Assembly: GCA_963772965.1 (NCBI GenBank)
Contig: CAVYZU010000002.1
Span: 372,001 to 436,000, forward strand
Direction of reading: 5' to 3'
Source of the DNA: AP-15 sp963772965
GTDB lineage: Bacteria; Pseudomonadota; Alphaproteobacteria; ATCC43930; CGMCC-115725
Length of the DNA stretch: 64,000 nt
Position numbers and translations under genes: made by a program. The notes under the pieces were generated by a model. That model was not told where the DNA came from. It saw only the letters and a list, made by a program, of their open reading frames with translations, and did not search any database. The first letter of the stretch is position 1. Every line of letters starts with the position of its first letter. Shown here in pieces: positions 1 to 9,200 of this stretch.

Positions 1-13
1 AATGAGGATTTGA

Positions 14-596
14 ATGCCATCCCTCCGTTCACCGCAAGACCTGCTCGCGACCGAGTTGAAGGAAATCTACAGCGCCGAGCGGCAGCTGTCGCGCGCGCTA
101 CCGCGTTTTGCGAAAAAGGCCAGCTCAGATCGAACTCCGTGAAATGCTTGACCAGAGACGCGAGCAGGGTGCGGCGCTAATCGATCAACTCGACGATGCC
201 CTCGAGGAGCTGAGCGTCTCAAAAGGCCGGCAGAAGAATATCGCGACCGAAGGGCTGATCGACGACACCGCTCACCATCTCGATGAAGTCGCCGACGAGA
301 GACTGCACGATCCGCTATTGCTCGCGTCGGTCCAGAAGATCGAACATTACTGCATCGCGGCTTGGGGAACGGCCGCCTCAATGGGCCGTCTCCTCGGCCA
401 GGAGAAGGTGGTCCGGACGATGGAGCAGGTACTTACAGAAGGCAAAGAATTCGATGACCAGATGACGCGGTTGGCGGATGAAGAGGTCAACCCCCGCATG
501 ATCGAAAATAATGAAGACCGAGAGGATGAAGACGAGGAAGACCAAGGAGACGGATCTTCCAGAGGCAAACGCGCATCGCGGCGCAAATCCCAATAG
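14..596 (+). CDS. DUF892 (YciE/YciF-like) ferritin-fold protein, frame broken near 119-124
   Basis: The ATG at 14 opens a frame reading MPSLRSPQDLLATELKEIYS, the typical start of the DUF892/YciF family (four-helix ferritin-like stress proteins of uncertain function). That frame dies soon after position 122. The family sequence continues in another frame from about 123 to 596, including QKIEHYCIAAWG, the conserved helix with the IEHYEIAxYG-type metal-site signature. Joined, the product is about 194 residues. The C-terminus is a long acidic stretch followed by a basic tail, more extended than in usual members. The break is one extra base or two missing bases within 119-124, next to an A5 run. 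The family call is secure; whether the break is real or a sequence error is unknown. Confidence 0.75.
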
Positions 597-604
597 CAAT
601 TTGA

Positions 605-634
605 AACAGAGGAGCAAAGCTTTGCTCCTCTGTT
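605..634. terminator. Perfect 30-bp palindrome between convergent genes
   Basis: Positions 605-619 are exactly complementary to 620-634, giving a stem of 12 or more base pairs around an AAGCTT centre. It lies 8 bases after the DUF892 stop and about 90 bases before the 3' end of lon, which is read from the other strand. There is no long T tract, so a bidirectional terminator is likely from position rather than proven. Confidence 0.55.
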
Positions 635-722
635 CCCATTGCCCCGTTCTCCGGGTGGTGTTGGCCCGCAAATCCGCTTCATGCGATAAGCGGTGGGTTC
701 CCGATGCGTTACCCCCAGAGCG

Positions 723-3158
723 TTACGCGGCCGCCTGCGCAGTGGGGCTGGGAACCGGTTCCAACGCCGCCTCGGTGACTTCCTCGACGCGTTCGGCCCA
801 ACGGAAGCGCAGGCTGTTTCGCGCACTTTCGGGAATGTCCTCGTAATCTTTGCGGTTGCGCGCCGGCAGGATCACGGTCTTGAGCCCGGCACGCGCCGCG
901 GCCACAACCTTTTCCTTGATCCCGCCGACCGGCAGTACCAAGCCGCGCAGGCTGATTTCGCCGGTCATCGCCGTGTCGTTGCGCACCGTCCGGTTGGTCA
1001 GCAATGACACCAGCGCGGTGTACATCGCGACCCCGGCGGACGGGCCATCCTTCGGGATCGCTCCAGCCGGGACGTGGACGTGGATGTCGCTCTTTTCGAA
1101 CATCGCGGGATCGACCCCGATCGAGGATGCCCGCGCCTTGACCAGGCTTAGCGCCGCCTGCGCGCTCTCGCGCATGACTTCGCCGAGCTGACCGGTCAGG
1201 ATCAGCCGGCCTGATCCGGGGGTGCGTGTCGCTTCGATAAACAGGATGTCGCCGCCGACTGGCGTCCAGGCGAGACCGGTCGCGACACCTGGGACGCTGG
1301 TGCGCATCGCCACTTCGCCTTCGAAGCGCGCGGGCCCGAGGATTTCGCGCAGCATTTCCGGTTCGATCCGGACATGCTGGTCGGTTCCCTCGGCAATGCG
1401 CATCGCGGCGCTGCGCAAGACGGCCCCGATCTCGCGCTCGAGCTGCCGCACCCCTGCTTCGCGCGTGTAGTCGCGGATGATCGTGCGGATAGCGTCATCG
1501 GTGATCTCGGCCTGCTCGGGGGTCAGGCCGTTGGCCTTGAGCTGGCGGGCGACCAGATAGCGGCGGGCGATCTCAAACTTTTCGTCCTCGACATAGCCCG
1601 GCAGGTCGATGACTTCCATGCGGTCGCGCAATGGCCCCGGAATGCTGTCGAGCACATTCGCAGTGGTAATGAACATGACCCGTGACAAGTCGAACGGAAC
1701 GCCGAGGTAGTTGTCGCGGAAGGTCGAGTTCTGCTCGGGATCGAGCACTTCGAGCAATGCCGAGGAGGGGTCGCCCTGGATCCCGCGGCCGAGCTTGTCG
1801 ATTTCGTCCAGCATCATCACGCAATCGCGCGCACCGGCGCGGCGGATGCCCTGGATGATGTTGCCGGGCAACGCTCCGATATAGGTACGGCGGTGGCCGC
1901 GGATCTCGGCTTCATCATGCGTTCCACCAAGGCTGACGCGGACGAATTTGCGGCCGGTCGCCCTTGCGATGCTCTGGCCGAGCGAGGTCTTGCCGACCCC
2001 CGGCGGCCCGACAAAGCACAGGATCGGGCTGCGACCGGTCGGGTTCAATTGCTGGATCGCCAAATATTCGAGGATGCGTCGCTTGATCTTGGCAAGCCCG
2101 TAGTGATCTGCGTCGAGGATACGGCGCGCCTCGGCGATATCGACATGGCCGCCGGTCTCGACCGACCAGGGCAGTTCCACCAGCCATTCGATGTAGGTTC
2201 GGGCCATCGAATATTCGCCCGCCGCCTCCGGCATCCGCTCGAGCCGCGCCAACTCGCGTCGGGCATGCGCCTCGACCTCAGGCGGCATCTTGGCCTCGTC
2301 GATCTTTTTCGACAGCTCGGCGATTTCTTGGCTTTTGGCGTCGTCGCCCTCGCCCAGTTCTTTCTGGATCGTCTTCATCTGCTCGCGCAGCAGGAATTCG
2401 CGCTGGCGATCATCGATCTTTTCTTTGGTTTGCTCGCTGATCTGACGCGACAGCCGCAATACTTCGGTGCGGTAGACCAGCATCGCGGATACCCGGTCGA
2501 GCCGGCTCTCGATATCGACGGTCTCCAGGATCTCCTGCTTTTCGGCGGCGCTGATATCCATAAAGCTGGCGATCAGGTCAGCCAATGCCGCGGGCGACGA
2601 GGCCGATTGCACGGCGTTCACGAGCTCGACCGGAGTTTGCGGCAATAGCTGTAAGACTTCGATCGCTTGGTTGCGCAGATGCATCATCCGCGCCTCGATG
2701 TCCTTGTTGCTGGCCTCCGACTCGGTGATGCGTTCGACCCGCGCCACCAGAAACGGGTAGCCTTCGAGAAAATCGAGGATGCGAAAGCGCCGCTCGCCCT
2801 GGCTGATCACATGATGCTGACCATCTGGGCTCGTCACATAGCGCAGCACGTTCGCTTCGGTTCCCATCCGATGCAGATCGACCGGTATCGGATCTTCGGT
2901 CGCCGGATCGCGCTGTAGGACAAGACCGATCGGGCGGTTTAGCCGGATTGCGGCTTGTGCGGCGGCGATCGACCGCTGGCGGCCGAGCGTTACCGGCAGC
3001 ACAGTGCCGGGAAACAGCACAAAGCTGCGAGTCGGGATCAGAATCAAGGCATCGGCGGGTAATGCCGGAATACCGGCCAGCAATTGTTCAATCGCGCCGG
3101 AAGGCGGCGGGCCGCCCGCTTCCGCAGTGCGTAATTCGTGTTGTTGTTCTGCAGGCAT
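723..3158 (-). CDS. lon: ATP-dependent Lon protease
   Basis: Lon is the cytoplasmic AAA+ serine protease that degrades misfolded and regulatory proteins. At 811 residues it has the full architecture: N-terminal substrate domain (about 35-230), coiled linker (240-320), AAA+ module with Walker A GPPGVGKT near 384-391 and Walker B MMLDEID near 449-455, and a C-terminal protease domain with PKDGPSAG carrying the catalytic Ser near 708 and the partner Lys about 43 residues later in GGIKEK. It follows the hsp20 gene on the same strand after a 43-base gap, so a heat-stress operon is likely. The C-terminus (about 20 residues) is Ala/Pro-rich and non-conserved. Confidence 0.97.
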   Translation of the reverse strand: MPAEQQHELRTAEAGGPPPSGAIEQLLAGIPALPADALILIPTRSFVLFPGTVLPVTLGRQRSIAAAQAAIRLNRPIGLVLQRDPATEDPIPVDLHRMGTEANVLRYVTSPDGQHHVISQGERRFRILDFLEGYPFLVARVERITESEASNKDIEARMMHLRNQAIEVLQLLPQTPVELVNAVQSASSPAALADLIASFMDISAAEKQEILETVDIESRLDRVSAMLVYRTEVLRLSRQISEQTKEKIDDRQREFLLREQMKTIQKELGEGDDAKSQEIAELSKKIDEAKMPPEVEAHARRELARLERMPEAAGEYSMARTYIEWLVELPWSVETGGHVDIAEARRILDADHYGLAKIKRRILEYLAIQQLNPTGRSPILCFVGPPGVGKTSLGQSIARATGRKFVRVSLGGTHDEAEIRGHRRTYIGALPGNIIQGIRRAGARDCVMMLDEIDKLGRGIQGDPSSALLEVLDPEQNSTFRDNYLGVPFDLSRVMFITTANVLDSIPGPLRDRMEVIDLPGYVEDEKFEIARRYLVARQLKANGLTPEQAEITDDAIRTIIRDYTREAGVRQLEREIGAVLRSAAMRIAEGTDQHVRIEPEMLREILGPARFEGEVAMRTSVPGVATGLAWTPVGGDILFIEATRTPGSGRLILTGQLGEVMRESAQAALSLVKARASSIGVDPAMFEKSDIHVHVPAGAIPKDGPSAGVAMYTALVSLLTNRTVRNDTAMTGEISLRGLVLPVGGIKEKVVAAARAGLKTVILPARNRKDYEDIPESARNSLRFRWAERVEEVTEAALEPVPSPTAQAAA

Positions 3159-3201
3159 ACCGAAATCCTTGGGTGAGTCGGGATCGCGCCGGAGGCGCGC
3201 G

Positions 3202-3597
3202 TCAGAGTTTGTGCAGCTTAACCATCAGACAGCCATTCGCCAGGTGCCGCCCGGAGAGCTCGAAACGTGCCGGCGGCAACTCGATCCTTCGCTCGAAGCG
3301 ACCATGCGGGATCTCCAACCGGTGAATGCGGGCCTTTGCCATTTCCGGCGGCAACGGACGCTCGCCGGTTACCACCAGCACGCCGGCGCTCATCGTGACC
3401 TGGATCTGTTCAACGGCGACGCCAGGTAACGCCACCAGGATGGTCAAGGTGTCGTCGGTCTCGAAGATGTCGCAGGGCGCTTCCCAGTTCGGCGTCGCGT
3501 GTGCGCGGTGAAAGAATTGACGGTGCAGGCGTTCGGCGCGCTCCATCGCCTCACAGGCTTGCGCCCACATCAACGCTTCCAACTGTCGTTCCGGCAT
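3202..3597 (-). CDS. Hsp20/alpha-crystallin small heat-shock protein
   Basis: This small chaperone holds unfolding proteins in oligomers. The alpha-crystallin domain spans roughly residues 35-125: WEAPCDIFETDDTLTILVAL, LPGV, then GVLVVTGER and the FERRIELP segment are classic. The C-terminal I-x-I-like anchor is weak (LMVKLHKL). The ATG at 3597 has a GGAG-type ribosome site about 7 bases upstream and is preferred to an upstream TTG at 3627, which would add 10 Arg-rich residues. It is immediately upstream of lon on the same strand, which fits joint heat-shock control. I could not identify a convincing sigma-32 site or ROSE thermometer in the upstream 3628-3807 gap. Confidence 0.92.
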   Translation of the reverse strand: MPERQLEALMWAQACEAMERAERLHRQFFHRAHATPNWEAPCDIFETDDTLTILVALPGVAVEQIQVTMSAGVLVVTGERPLPPEMAKARIHRLEIPHGRFERRIELPPARFELSGRHLANGCLMVKLHKL

Positions 3598-3807
3598 TCT
3601 CGGCTCCGAGCGGCGGCGGCGCTGCAATGGCCGCCCTGCGTCATATAGTCAGCCCCAGCCCGCGGATTAGGGGATACAGAGTAACAATGTTTATCGCAGT
3701 TAGCGCCGGCTGTGCGAACCTCAGCTGGCAGGTCAAAATCATAACCAGTCAAGGTCGGCGTGGCGGTTTGCCGATTGATCCGGCCTCCGCCAACACCACG
3801 ATGCGGT

Positions 3808-4008
3808 TTATTTCTTGTCGATGTAGCGTTCGGCTTGTTCGCGGTCCTGTTCTACTTCCTTGACAAGGTCTTCGACCGCCTTCGGATCGCGTTTCTTTGC
3901 CTCCTCGATCATTCTGCGGCCCTTCTCCTCATCGCCTTCGATGATTTTATCGAGACCATCCTCGGCGATATCGTGAGGATCTTGGGCGCGTTCCCGATTG
4001 TCCGTCAT
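3808..4008 (-). CDS. Small acidic helical protein of unknown function
   Basis: A 66-residue, highly charged product with repeated Glu/Asp/Lys/Arg heptads (for example DKIIEGDEEKGRRMIEEAKK) and no hydrophobic segment. It is predicted as one or two soluble helices, possibly a coiled coil. A good ribosome site (AAGGAGCG) sits 6 bases before the ATG, which supports real translation. It sits alone between hsp20 and a divergent hydrolase. I do not recognise a named family; similar small acidic proteins are common near stress genes in alphaproteobacteria, but that is only contextual. Confidence 0.65.
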   Translation of the reverse strand: MTDNRERAQDPHDIAEDGLDKIIEGDEEKGRRMIEEAKKRDPKAVEDLVKEVEQDREQAERYIDKK

Positions 4009-4148
4009 CTTCGCTCCTTAAGCTTCAGCTGCCCCTCTCACCGCTGAACAGAACAAAGCCACCTGCGTTCCAAACTCCCTGGAACGGGCTAGGCGGCGGG
4101 CCGGAAACCGGATATTTGCGTATAGCGAAATCGTGGCAGAGGCGAACG

Positions 4149-5006
4149 GTGGCCGAGATCAGCGAAGAAACCAGGGCCTTTGTCGATGGCGTGGCGGCCG
4201 AAGCGGTCCGGGTCGAGACCCCTTGCGGCGACGGTAAGATGGTGTGGCGCGTCTGGGGTGCGGGCCCGCTATTGGTGCTGTTTCATGGCGGCTACGGGTC
4301 GTGGACGCACTGGATTCGCAACGTCCTGCCATTGTCCCGCAGCTTCAGCGTGATCGCCCCCGACCTGCCGGGGCTCGGCGAGTCGGCGACACCGCCTGAG
4401 CCGCATACGGCCGAGGGCTTGGCGCGCATTCTGGTCGACGGTATCGATCTTGTCTTGCCGCGGCGGGAGCAACTGCATCTCGCCGGGTTTTCGTTTGGCG
4501 GCGTGTTGGGCGGGCATGTCGCGGCCCAGCTCGGCGACCGGGTGCGAGCTTTTACCGTTGTCGGCTCGAATGGGCTCGGCCTAATCCGCCAGCCGACCGA
4601 TCTCCAGCGCGTCCCGGCTGGGTCCTCAACCGCCGAGGCGCTCGCGGTGCATCGCCACAATCTTGGGGCGCTGATGATCGCCGATCCGGCAAAGATTGAC
4701 GAGCTTTCGGTCTATATCCAATCAGAGAATGCGCCGCGCGGCCGGGTGCGGAGCCGGCGCTTCTCCCGCGCCGACACCCTGGTGCGGGCGCTACCGATGG
4801 TTACGGCGCGGCTCGACGGTATCTGGGGCGGGCGCGACGCCACCGCCTATCCCCATCTCGACGAGCGCGCCGCCACGTTGCGCTCGTTCCAGCCGGCGGT
4901 CCGGTTCGAAATCATCGAGGGCGCCGGCCATTGGGTGCAATACGAGGCAGCCGGCCGCTTCAACCCGCTGCTCGCCGAGATCGTGCGCTCTCGGTTCGAA
5001 GAATAA
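4149..5006 (+). CDS. Alpha/beta hydrolase
   Basis: Alpha/beta-hydrolase fold enzyme of about 285 residues. HGGYGSWTHW forms the oxyanion-hole region, GFSFGG is the nucleophile elbow (Ser), an acid residue is expected in the segment after WGGRDATAYP, and GAGHWVQYE supplies the catalytic His. Substrate cannot be read from sequence; the layout resembles meta-cleavage-product hydrolases and esterases. The GTG at 4149 is preceded by AGAGG at good spacing; a TTG at 4116 would add 11 residues but has no clear ribosome site. It stands alone, convergent with the next gene. Confidence 0.88.
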   Translation: MAEISEETRAFVDGVAAEAVRVETPCGDGKMVWRVWGAGPLLVLFHGGYGSWTHWIRNVLPLSRSFSVIAPDLPGLGESATPPEPHTAEGLARILVDGIDLVLPRREQLHLAGFSFGGVLGGHVAAQLGDRVRAFTVVGSNGLGLIRQPTDLQRVPAGSSTAEALAVHRHNLGALMIADPAKIDELSVYIQSENAPRGRVRSRRFSRADTLVRALPMVTARLDGIWGGRDATAYPHLDERAATLRSFQPAVRFEIIEGAGHWVQYEAAGRFNPLLAEIVRSRFEE

Positions 5007-5051
5007 TCCGCAGATGTGCGCTGCGGCCGGCGTGTTCGGCGGACCGGCCGG

Positions 5052-5567
5052 TTACCACGCGTAGGGTTGGTAATAGGGCGGCGGATAGTAGTTGGTGCTG
5101 GCCGCGGCGTAGGCAGCGGAGGTCGCAGCTGAGGTGACAGCGGCGCCGGCCACGGCACCGGCGGCTGCCGCGGCGCCGTATCCCGCATAGCCCGGCGTCA
5201 CGACTGTCGTCCCGCCGTAATAGGTCCCGCCGTGATAGCCATAGGCGGCGCCGCCGTAATAGGTGCCGCCGTGATAACCGTAGGCGGTGCCGCCATAGGC
5301 GCCATGCGCATTCCACGACCCGCCGCCGCCCGAGGCGGTGCCGCCGCGGTAACCGGTCGCATTCCACGAGCCGCCGCCGCCCGAGGCCGAGCCGCCGCGC
5401 GCTGTCGACGCATTCGAAGAACCGCCGCTGCGCGAAAACGAGCCGCCATAAGAGCCATGATAGTAGGCTCCGCCGCCCCCGTGATAGGCCCCCCAAGCAA
5501 AGGCGCTAGGGACAAATGCAGCAGCCGACAGTGCGCCGAGTACGGCAATGGTGGTCGGTTTCATCAT
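5052..5567 (-). CDS. Secreted Gly/Tyr/Ser-rich repeat protein
   Basis: The 171-residue product starts with a clear signal peptide (MMKPTTIAVLGALSAAAFVP, cleavage near SAFA-WGA). The mature part is low-complexity: GGGGAYYHGSYGG, imperfect repeats of SGGGGSWNATGYRGGTA and YHGGTYYGG, then an Ala-rich stretch and a Tyr/Pro tail NYYPPPYYQPYAW. Its ATG overlaps the stop of the upstream DUF2092 gene by 4 bases, with an AAGGAG site, so the two are co-translated. Such pairs are common in proteobacteria, but the role is unknown; an exported surface or periplasmic protein is the safe description. No catalytic domain is visible. Confidence 0.75.
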   Translation of the reverse strand: MMKPTTIAVLGALSAAAFVPSAFAWGAYHGGGGAYYHGSYGGSFSRSGGSSNASTARGGSASGGGGSWNATGYRGGTASGGGGSWNAHGAYGGTAYGYHGGTYYGGAAYGYHGGTYYGGTTVVTPGYAGYGAAAAAGAVAGAAVTSAATSAAYAAASTNYYPPPYYQPYAW

Positions 5568-6372
5568 TTCGCTCCTTTCGGTTTCGCGGGAGGAGGCAGC
5601 GGTTCGATCGGCTTTAGCGGCACCTGTTGTGCGCCCGCCGGCGGCTGGAATGTGAAATCGGCGTCGGTCGGGTGGATATGAAAATTCCAGTCCGAGAATT
5701 CGGCGATAAAGTTCGGCTGACCCGGCAAGTTCAGATAGGTCACGATCAGCCGGCGCGTAATGACTGGTCGTTTTTCGACAGCCACAGTTCGAGTTCGATC
5801 CCGGGTGGCTGCCTGAACAGCAGGTGCAGATAGGGTGCTCCGTCGATCATAACTGTGTTGACCACGCGGCCCTGCGTGACCCCGGTCAGAAATGCCTTGT
5901 TCGGCGCCTCGCTGAGAAAATCGGCGAGCGGAAAATCGACGCCGAGACGGCCGACGGCCTCCTTCAACACGCCTTCGATCGTTCCCCCGGGCACCGGGAT
6001 TTCGGCATATCGATTTTCCTGCGGCGAATAGACATACGCGTTCTTGCCGTCGAACACGATTTTAGTGGTCCCGTCGTCGCCGGCGGTTTCGGCCAGCAGC
6101 CGGTTCGGACGCCGCACGATGACCTTTGTCGTATGAAAGATGTGCAGGATGTCGCCGCCGGCGTCGGAATAGACGCCGATCGTATTGGCCTGAAACGAGA
6201 ATTGCTCGGCGCGCAGGGTCTGACCCATGCGCAGCAATGCTGCACTCGCCTCCTGGCTGATCGCCGGCTGCGCCTGCTTCGCGGGCTCCGCCGCAAAGCC
6301 GGTGACCGGCGCCATGCCGAGAGCAGCGCCGACGAAAAAAGCACTAAAAAGCGCGATATTCCGCAGTCTCAA
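5564..6372 (-). CDS. DUF2092 periplasmic protein, frame broken at an A5 run (5773-5777)
   Basis: DUF2092 proteins are exported, LolA/outer-membrane-lipoprotein-sorting-like beta proteins of unknown function. A signal peptide (RNIALFSAFFVGAALGMAP ... GFAA) follows a TTG start at 6372 with a GGGGGGCGAG ribosome site; the frame is open far upstream, but that extension is not coding-like. The body carries IVFDGKNAYVYSPQENRYAE and IELELWLSK, then continues in another frame as PVITRRLIVTYLNLPGQPNF and FSDWNFHIHP to the stop at 5564. Adding one A to the A5 run restores a single 269-residue protein, so a homopolymer error is likely. It is translationally coupled to the Gly/Tyr-rich gene. Confidence 0.8.
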
Positions 6373-7100
6373 CTCGCCCCCCGCGTTGGTACGCCGTGAA
6401 AGATGTCCGTCACTATCAGGCAAAGCTATGCATTTTTGGTTACCGATTGACTGCGCTGATCGCCGCCCACCCATTTGATCCGCATTTCGAGGAAGCCTCG
6501 CTGCAGCCAGGGCACTGCGCGGAAATTCCCGGTTCGACGGGAAATATTCGGAAACTTGGCCCCAAAGACGCGATTTCACCATTAAAAATGAACGATATAT
6601 CAATGAGTTGCAGGTGAATTCCCGTCCCCATCTAACCGGGAATTTTCCCCCGCCTAATCGGGAATTATTTCCGCCGAACCGGGAATTTACCCCGCCCAAC
6701 GGGAATTTCGCCCGACAGTCGGATCGAGCCGATTGGCGCGTCGCCGTCGCCAGTGTCCGTTTTACATTGCCGGGCAGACCCGACGTCTTCGGATTCAACA
6801 ATTCCCCGCCCATTACTCAGGCGGACGACATACGCCGCGAATATGGCTATTCTATCGTCGCCCTATTCGACCCGGACGCGTCGCCGCGACGGCGCGGTTG
6901 AGGCACTCACTGCAGGCGCCCCTGTTTGCCGAATAACGAGCATTCTCGAGAATTCACGGGCACGGGGAATACTGCCTGGCACATGTGCTGACCCGTTGAG
7001 GCAGGACTCCAGAATTTTGGCCACGGCAAGGGAGTGGCTCGGATCGCGTCCGTCCTCCAGATAGCCAGCCATCCGCTCTCTCAGTGATGCCGGACCCGCT
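6373..7100. other. Gene-free stretch with AAATTCCCG / CGGGAATTT repeats
   Basis: About 730 bases with no convincing gene between the DUF2092 start and the histidine kinase 3' end. The only structure I see is the repeat cluster at 6528-6712, annotated separately. Short open frames here are repetitive or lack ribosome sites. Confidence 0.5.
6528..6712. repeat. Short degenerate tandem/inverted repeats around CGGGAATTT
   Basis: An inverted pair (AAATTCCCG, then CGGGAAATA) at about 6530-6555 is followed from 6613 by GAATTCCCG and four direct copies of CGGGAATTT-like units spaced about 20-22 bases apart (near 6641, 6659, 6680, 6699). Between copies lie pyrimidine-rich spacers (CCCCCGCC, TTCCGCC, CCCCGCC). 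Similar GGGAATT repeat families are known to be dispersed in alphaproteobacterial genomes; function unknown. Confidence 0.6.
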
Positions 7101-8509
7101 TTATTTCGGCAGGTGGACACGGGCGCGCAATCCGCCATGGGGAGAGGTTTCCAGCCAGACGTCGCCGCCATGGCCGCGGGCGACATCGCGCGCGATCGTC
7201 AGGCCCAGCCCGACCCCTCCGGTAGATGGATTGCGCGAGGGGTCAAGCCGTACGAACGGCCGAAAGACGCGGTCGCGATCCGTCGGCGCAATGCCGGGAC
7301 CATCATCGTCGACAAAAATATCGATCCCGTCGTCATTCACTGACGCCGTCAGCCAGATATGGCTGCTATAGCGGCGGGCGTTGCCGACGAGATTGACAAG
7401 ACATCGCCTCAGCGCGTTTGGCTTAACTGACGTCAAATACTCGGCCGGCATATCAAGCGAGACTTCGGCCCCTTGGCGCCGCATCGCGGCGGCGACATCT
7501 TCCAGCAGCAGCGTCAAATCGGCCTCGACCGGCGTTTCACTCCCTTCGCCGCGAGCGAAATCGAGATAGCCATGGACCATGTGCTCCATCTCGACGACAT
7601 CCGATTTCAGCTCGTCGACCGCCGGGTCGTCACCGAGGATCTCCAAGGCCAGCTTCATTCGAGTGAGCGGGGTGCGCAGATCGTGTGACACTCCGGCCAG
7701 CATCTGCGTGCGCTGACGGATCTGGCGCTGGATACGGTCGCGCATCTCATAAACGCGACTGCCGCCTGCCGGACTTCGACGGCGCCCTCGACTTTGAAAT
7801 ACGGCACATAGCGGCCCTTGCCAAAACTGTCCGCCGCCGCCGCCAGCCGTCGCAGCGATTTGACCTGGTTGCGCAAAAATACCGTAGCAATCGCCAGTAG
7901 TACGACGGATGATCCAACCATCCACATGACAAAGATGTAGGTCGTGTAACTGTAGAGCCGGCCCCAAGGCACTTCGGCAAGCAACAACCCGCGGTGCAGC
8001 TGCACGGCAATTTTCGGCCCATCTGGATCGTGTAGGCCTTCGATTCGCCACGGCAGATCAATCCTTCCCAGCATCGCCTGACTCAGCTGGTTTTCGAGCA
8101 ATGTTCCGGTCGGCGGAGCCTCGGGCGGCAAGTGTTCGCTTCGCGTCAGTGTAAAGTGAATGCTTGTCACCGCTTCGGCGCGAGCGAACAGCCGGGCTAC
8201 AGCGGCGTCGGGTCCGGCGTGATCGAGCGCATCGATGACGAGGGCGATGTCCCCGATAACACCGGTCGAGAGCCGCCACGAAATCGCCGCCCAGTGCCGA
8301 TCGTAAAAGATCCAGGCGGCAATCGCCTGCAGTAGTAGCAACGGCATCACGACGATCAGCAGCGAGCGGCCGAACATCGTTCGCGGCAGCAGCTGTTTGA
8401 TCCAGCCACGGGGATGGATCTCGCGCCGCCGCCAAGCCTCGGCGTCGGCCTCGTCGGGCGGCTCTATGGTCGCCGCGACTGGCAGTTCGTCAATCTGGCT
8501 TGAGGACAT
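7101..8509 (-). CDS. EnvZ-like sensor histidine kinase, frame broken near 7746
   Basis: Inner-membrane sensor kinase partner of the OmpR-type regulator upstream, which it overlaps by 20 bases. N-terminal part: TM1 SLLIVVMPLLLLQAIAAWIF, a periplasmic region of about 110 residues, TM2 YIFVMWMVGSSVVLLAIATV, then HAMP (RRLAAAADSFGKGR). After position 7746 the protein continues in another frame: H-box LAGVSHDLRTPLTRMK, N-box NLVGNARRYS, G1 DDDGPGIAP and G2 GGVGLGLTIARDVARGHGG. One missing base between the AG and ATGCGC of the coding strand explains the break. The joined length (about 470) is normal for EnvZ-like kinases, so an error rather than decay is likely. Confidence 0.88.
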
Positions 8510-9173
8510 AACCAGTGCCGCGCACGGTTTGCAGATATCGCGGAAAGCGCGGATCGCGCTCGATCTTACGGCGTAATCGCGTCATCTGGACATCGACATT
8601 CCGAACATTGCCGCTGAATTGCGCCGATAGCGACAGCTCCTCACGAGAGACCGCCTCGCCCGCTCGTTGCGCCAGACCGGCAAGCAGGGCGGTTTCCGCG
8701 GCCGTCAGATGGATCGGTTCGCTGCCGCGGAACAGCTCGCCGCGGGCCAGATCAAAGCGGCAGCCGCCAAACCGGACTTCGCCCCGCGCGGCGTCGTCCG
8801 CCGGCCGCCGTTGCAGCAGGTTTCGGATCCGCAGGACCAGTTCGCGCGGCTCGAACGGCTTCGATAGGTAATCGTCGGCACCCTGCTCCAACCCATTGAC
8901 GCGATCCTCTGGTTCCGCCATCGCGGTTAGCAGCAGCACCGGCAGCTGATTTTCGCGATGGAGATCGCGAGTCAGATCGAGTCCGCTCTCGCCCGGCAAC
9001 ATCACATCAAGCACCACGAGATCAAAGGCAAAGCTGGCGAGTTGCCTACGCGCCTCGGCGGTATCGCCGGCCGTCGTGATGCGAAACCCGCTTTCCGATA
9101 GATATCGGCGCAGCAATTCCCGCAGACGCGCATCGTCATCAACGACAAGAAGGTGAGGTTCGAGGCTAGTCAT
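8490..9173 (-). CDS. OmpR-family response regulator (PetR-like)
   Basis: A 227-residue two-component regulator. The receiver domain has the acidic pocket VVDDD, phosphoacceptor Asp in VVLDVMLPG (about residue 55), Thr in LLLTAM and Lys in YLSKPFEP. The C-terminal winged-helix DNA-binding domain ends with VDVQMTRLRRKIERD and TVRGTGYVLKPD. It sits between a MarR-family gene (27-base gap) and an EnvZ-like kinase (overlap), the order known for petP-petR in Rhodobacter capsulatus and relatives; the name is by synteny only. Confidence 0.93.
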   Translation of the reverse strand: MTSLEPHLLVVDDDARLRELLRRYLSESGFRITTAGDTAEARRQLASFAFDLVVLDVMLPGESGLDLTRDLHRENQLPVLLLTAMAEPEDRVNGLEQGADDYLSKPFEPRELVLRIRNLLQRRPADDAARGEVRFGGCRFDLARGELFRGSEPIHLTAAETALLAGLAQRAGEAVSREELSLSAQFSGNVRNVDVQMTRLRRKIERDPRFPRYLQTVRGTGYVLKPD

Positions 9174-9200
9174 CTCGCCGGAACGGTCGACGGATTATCT

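Noticed and set aside
1893..2648. Plus-strand open frame of 251 codons within lon
   Set aside because: Antisense to the AAA+ domain of Lon.
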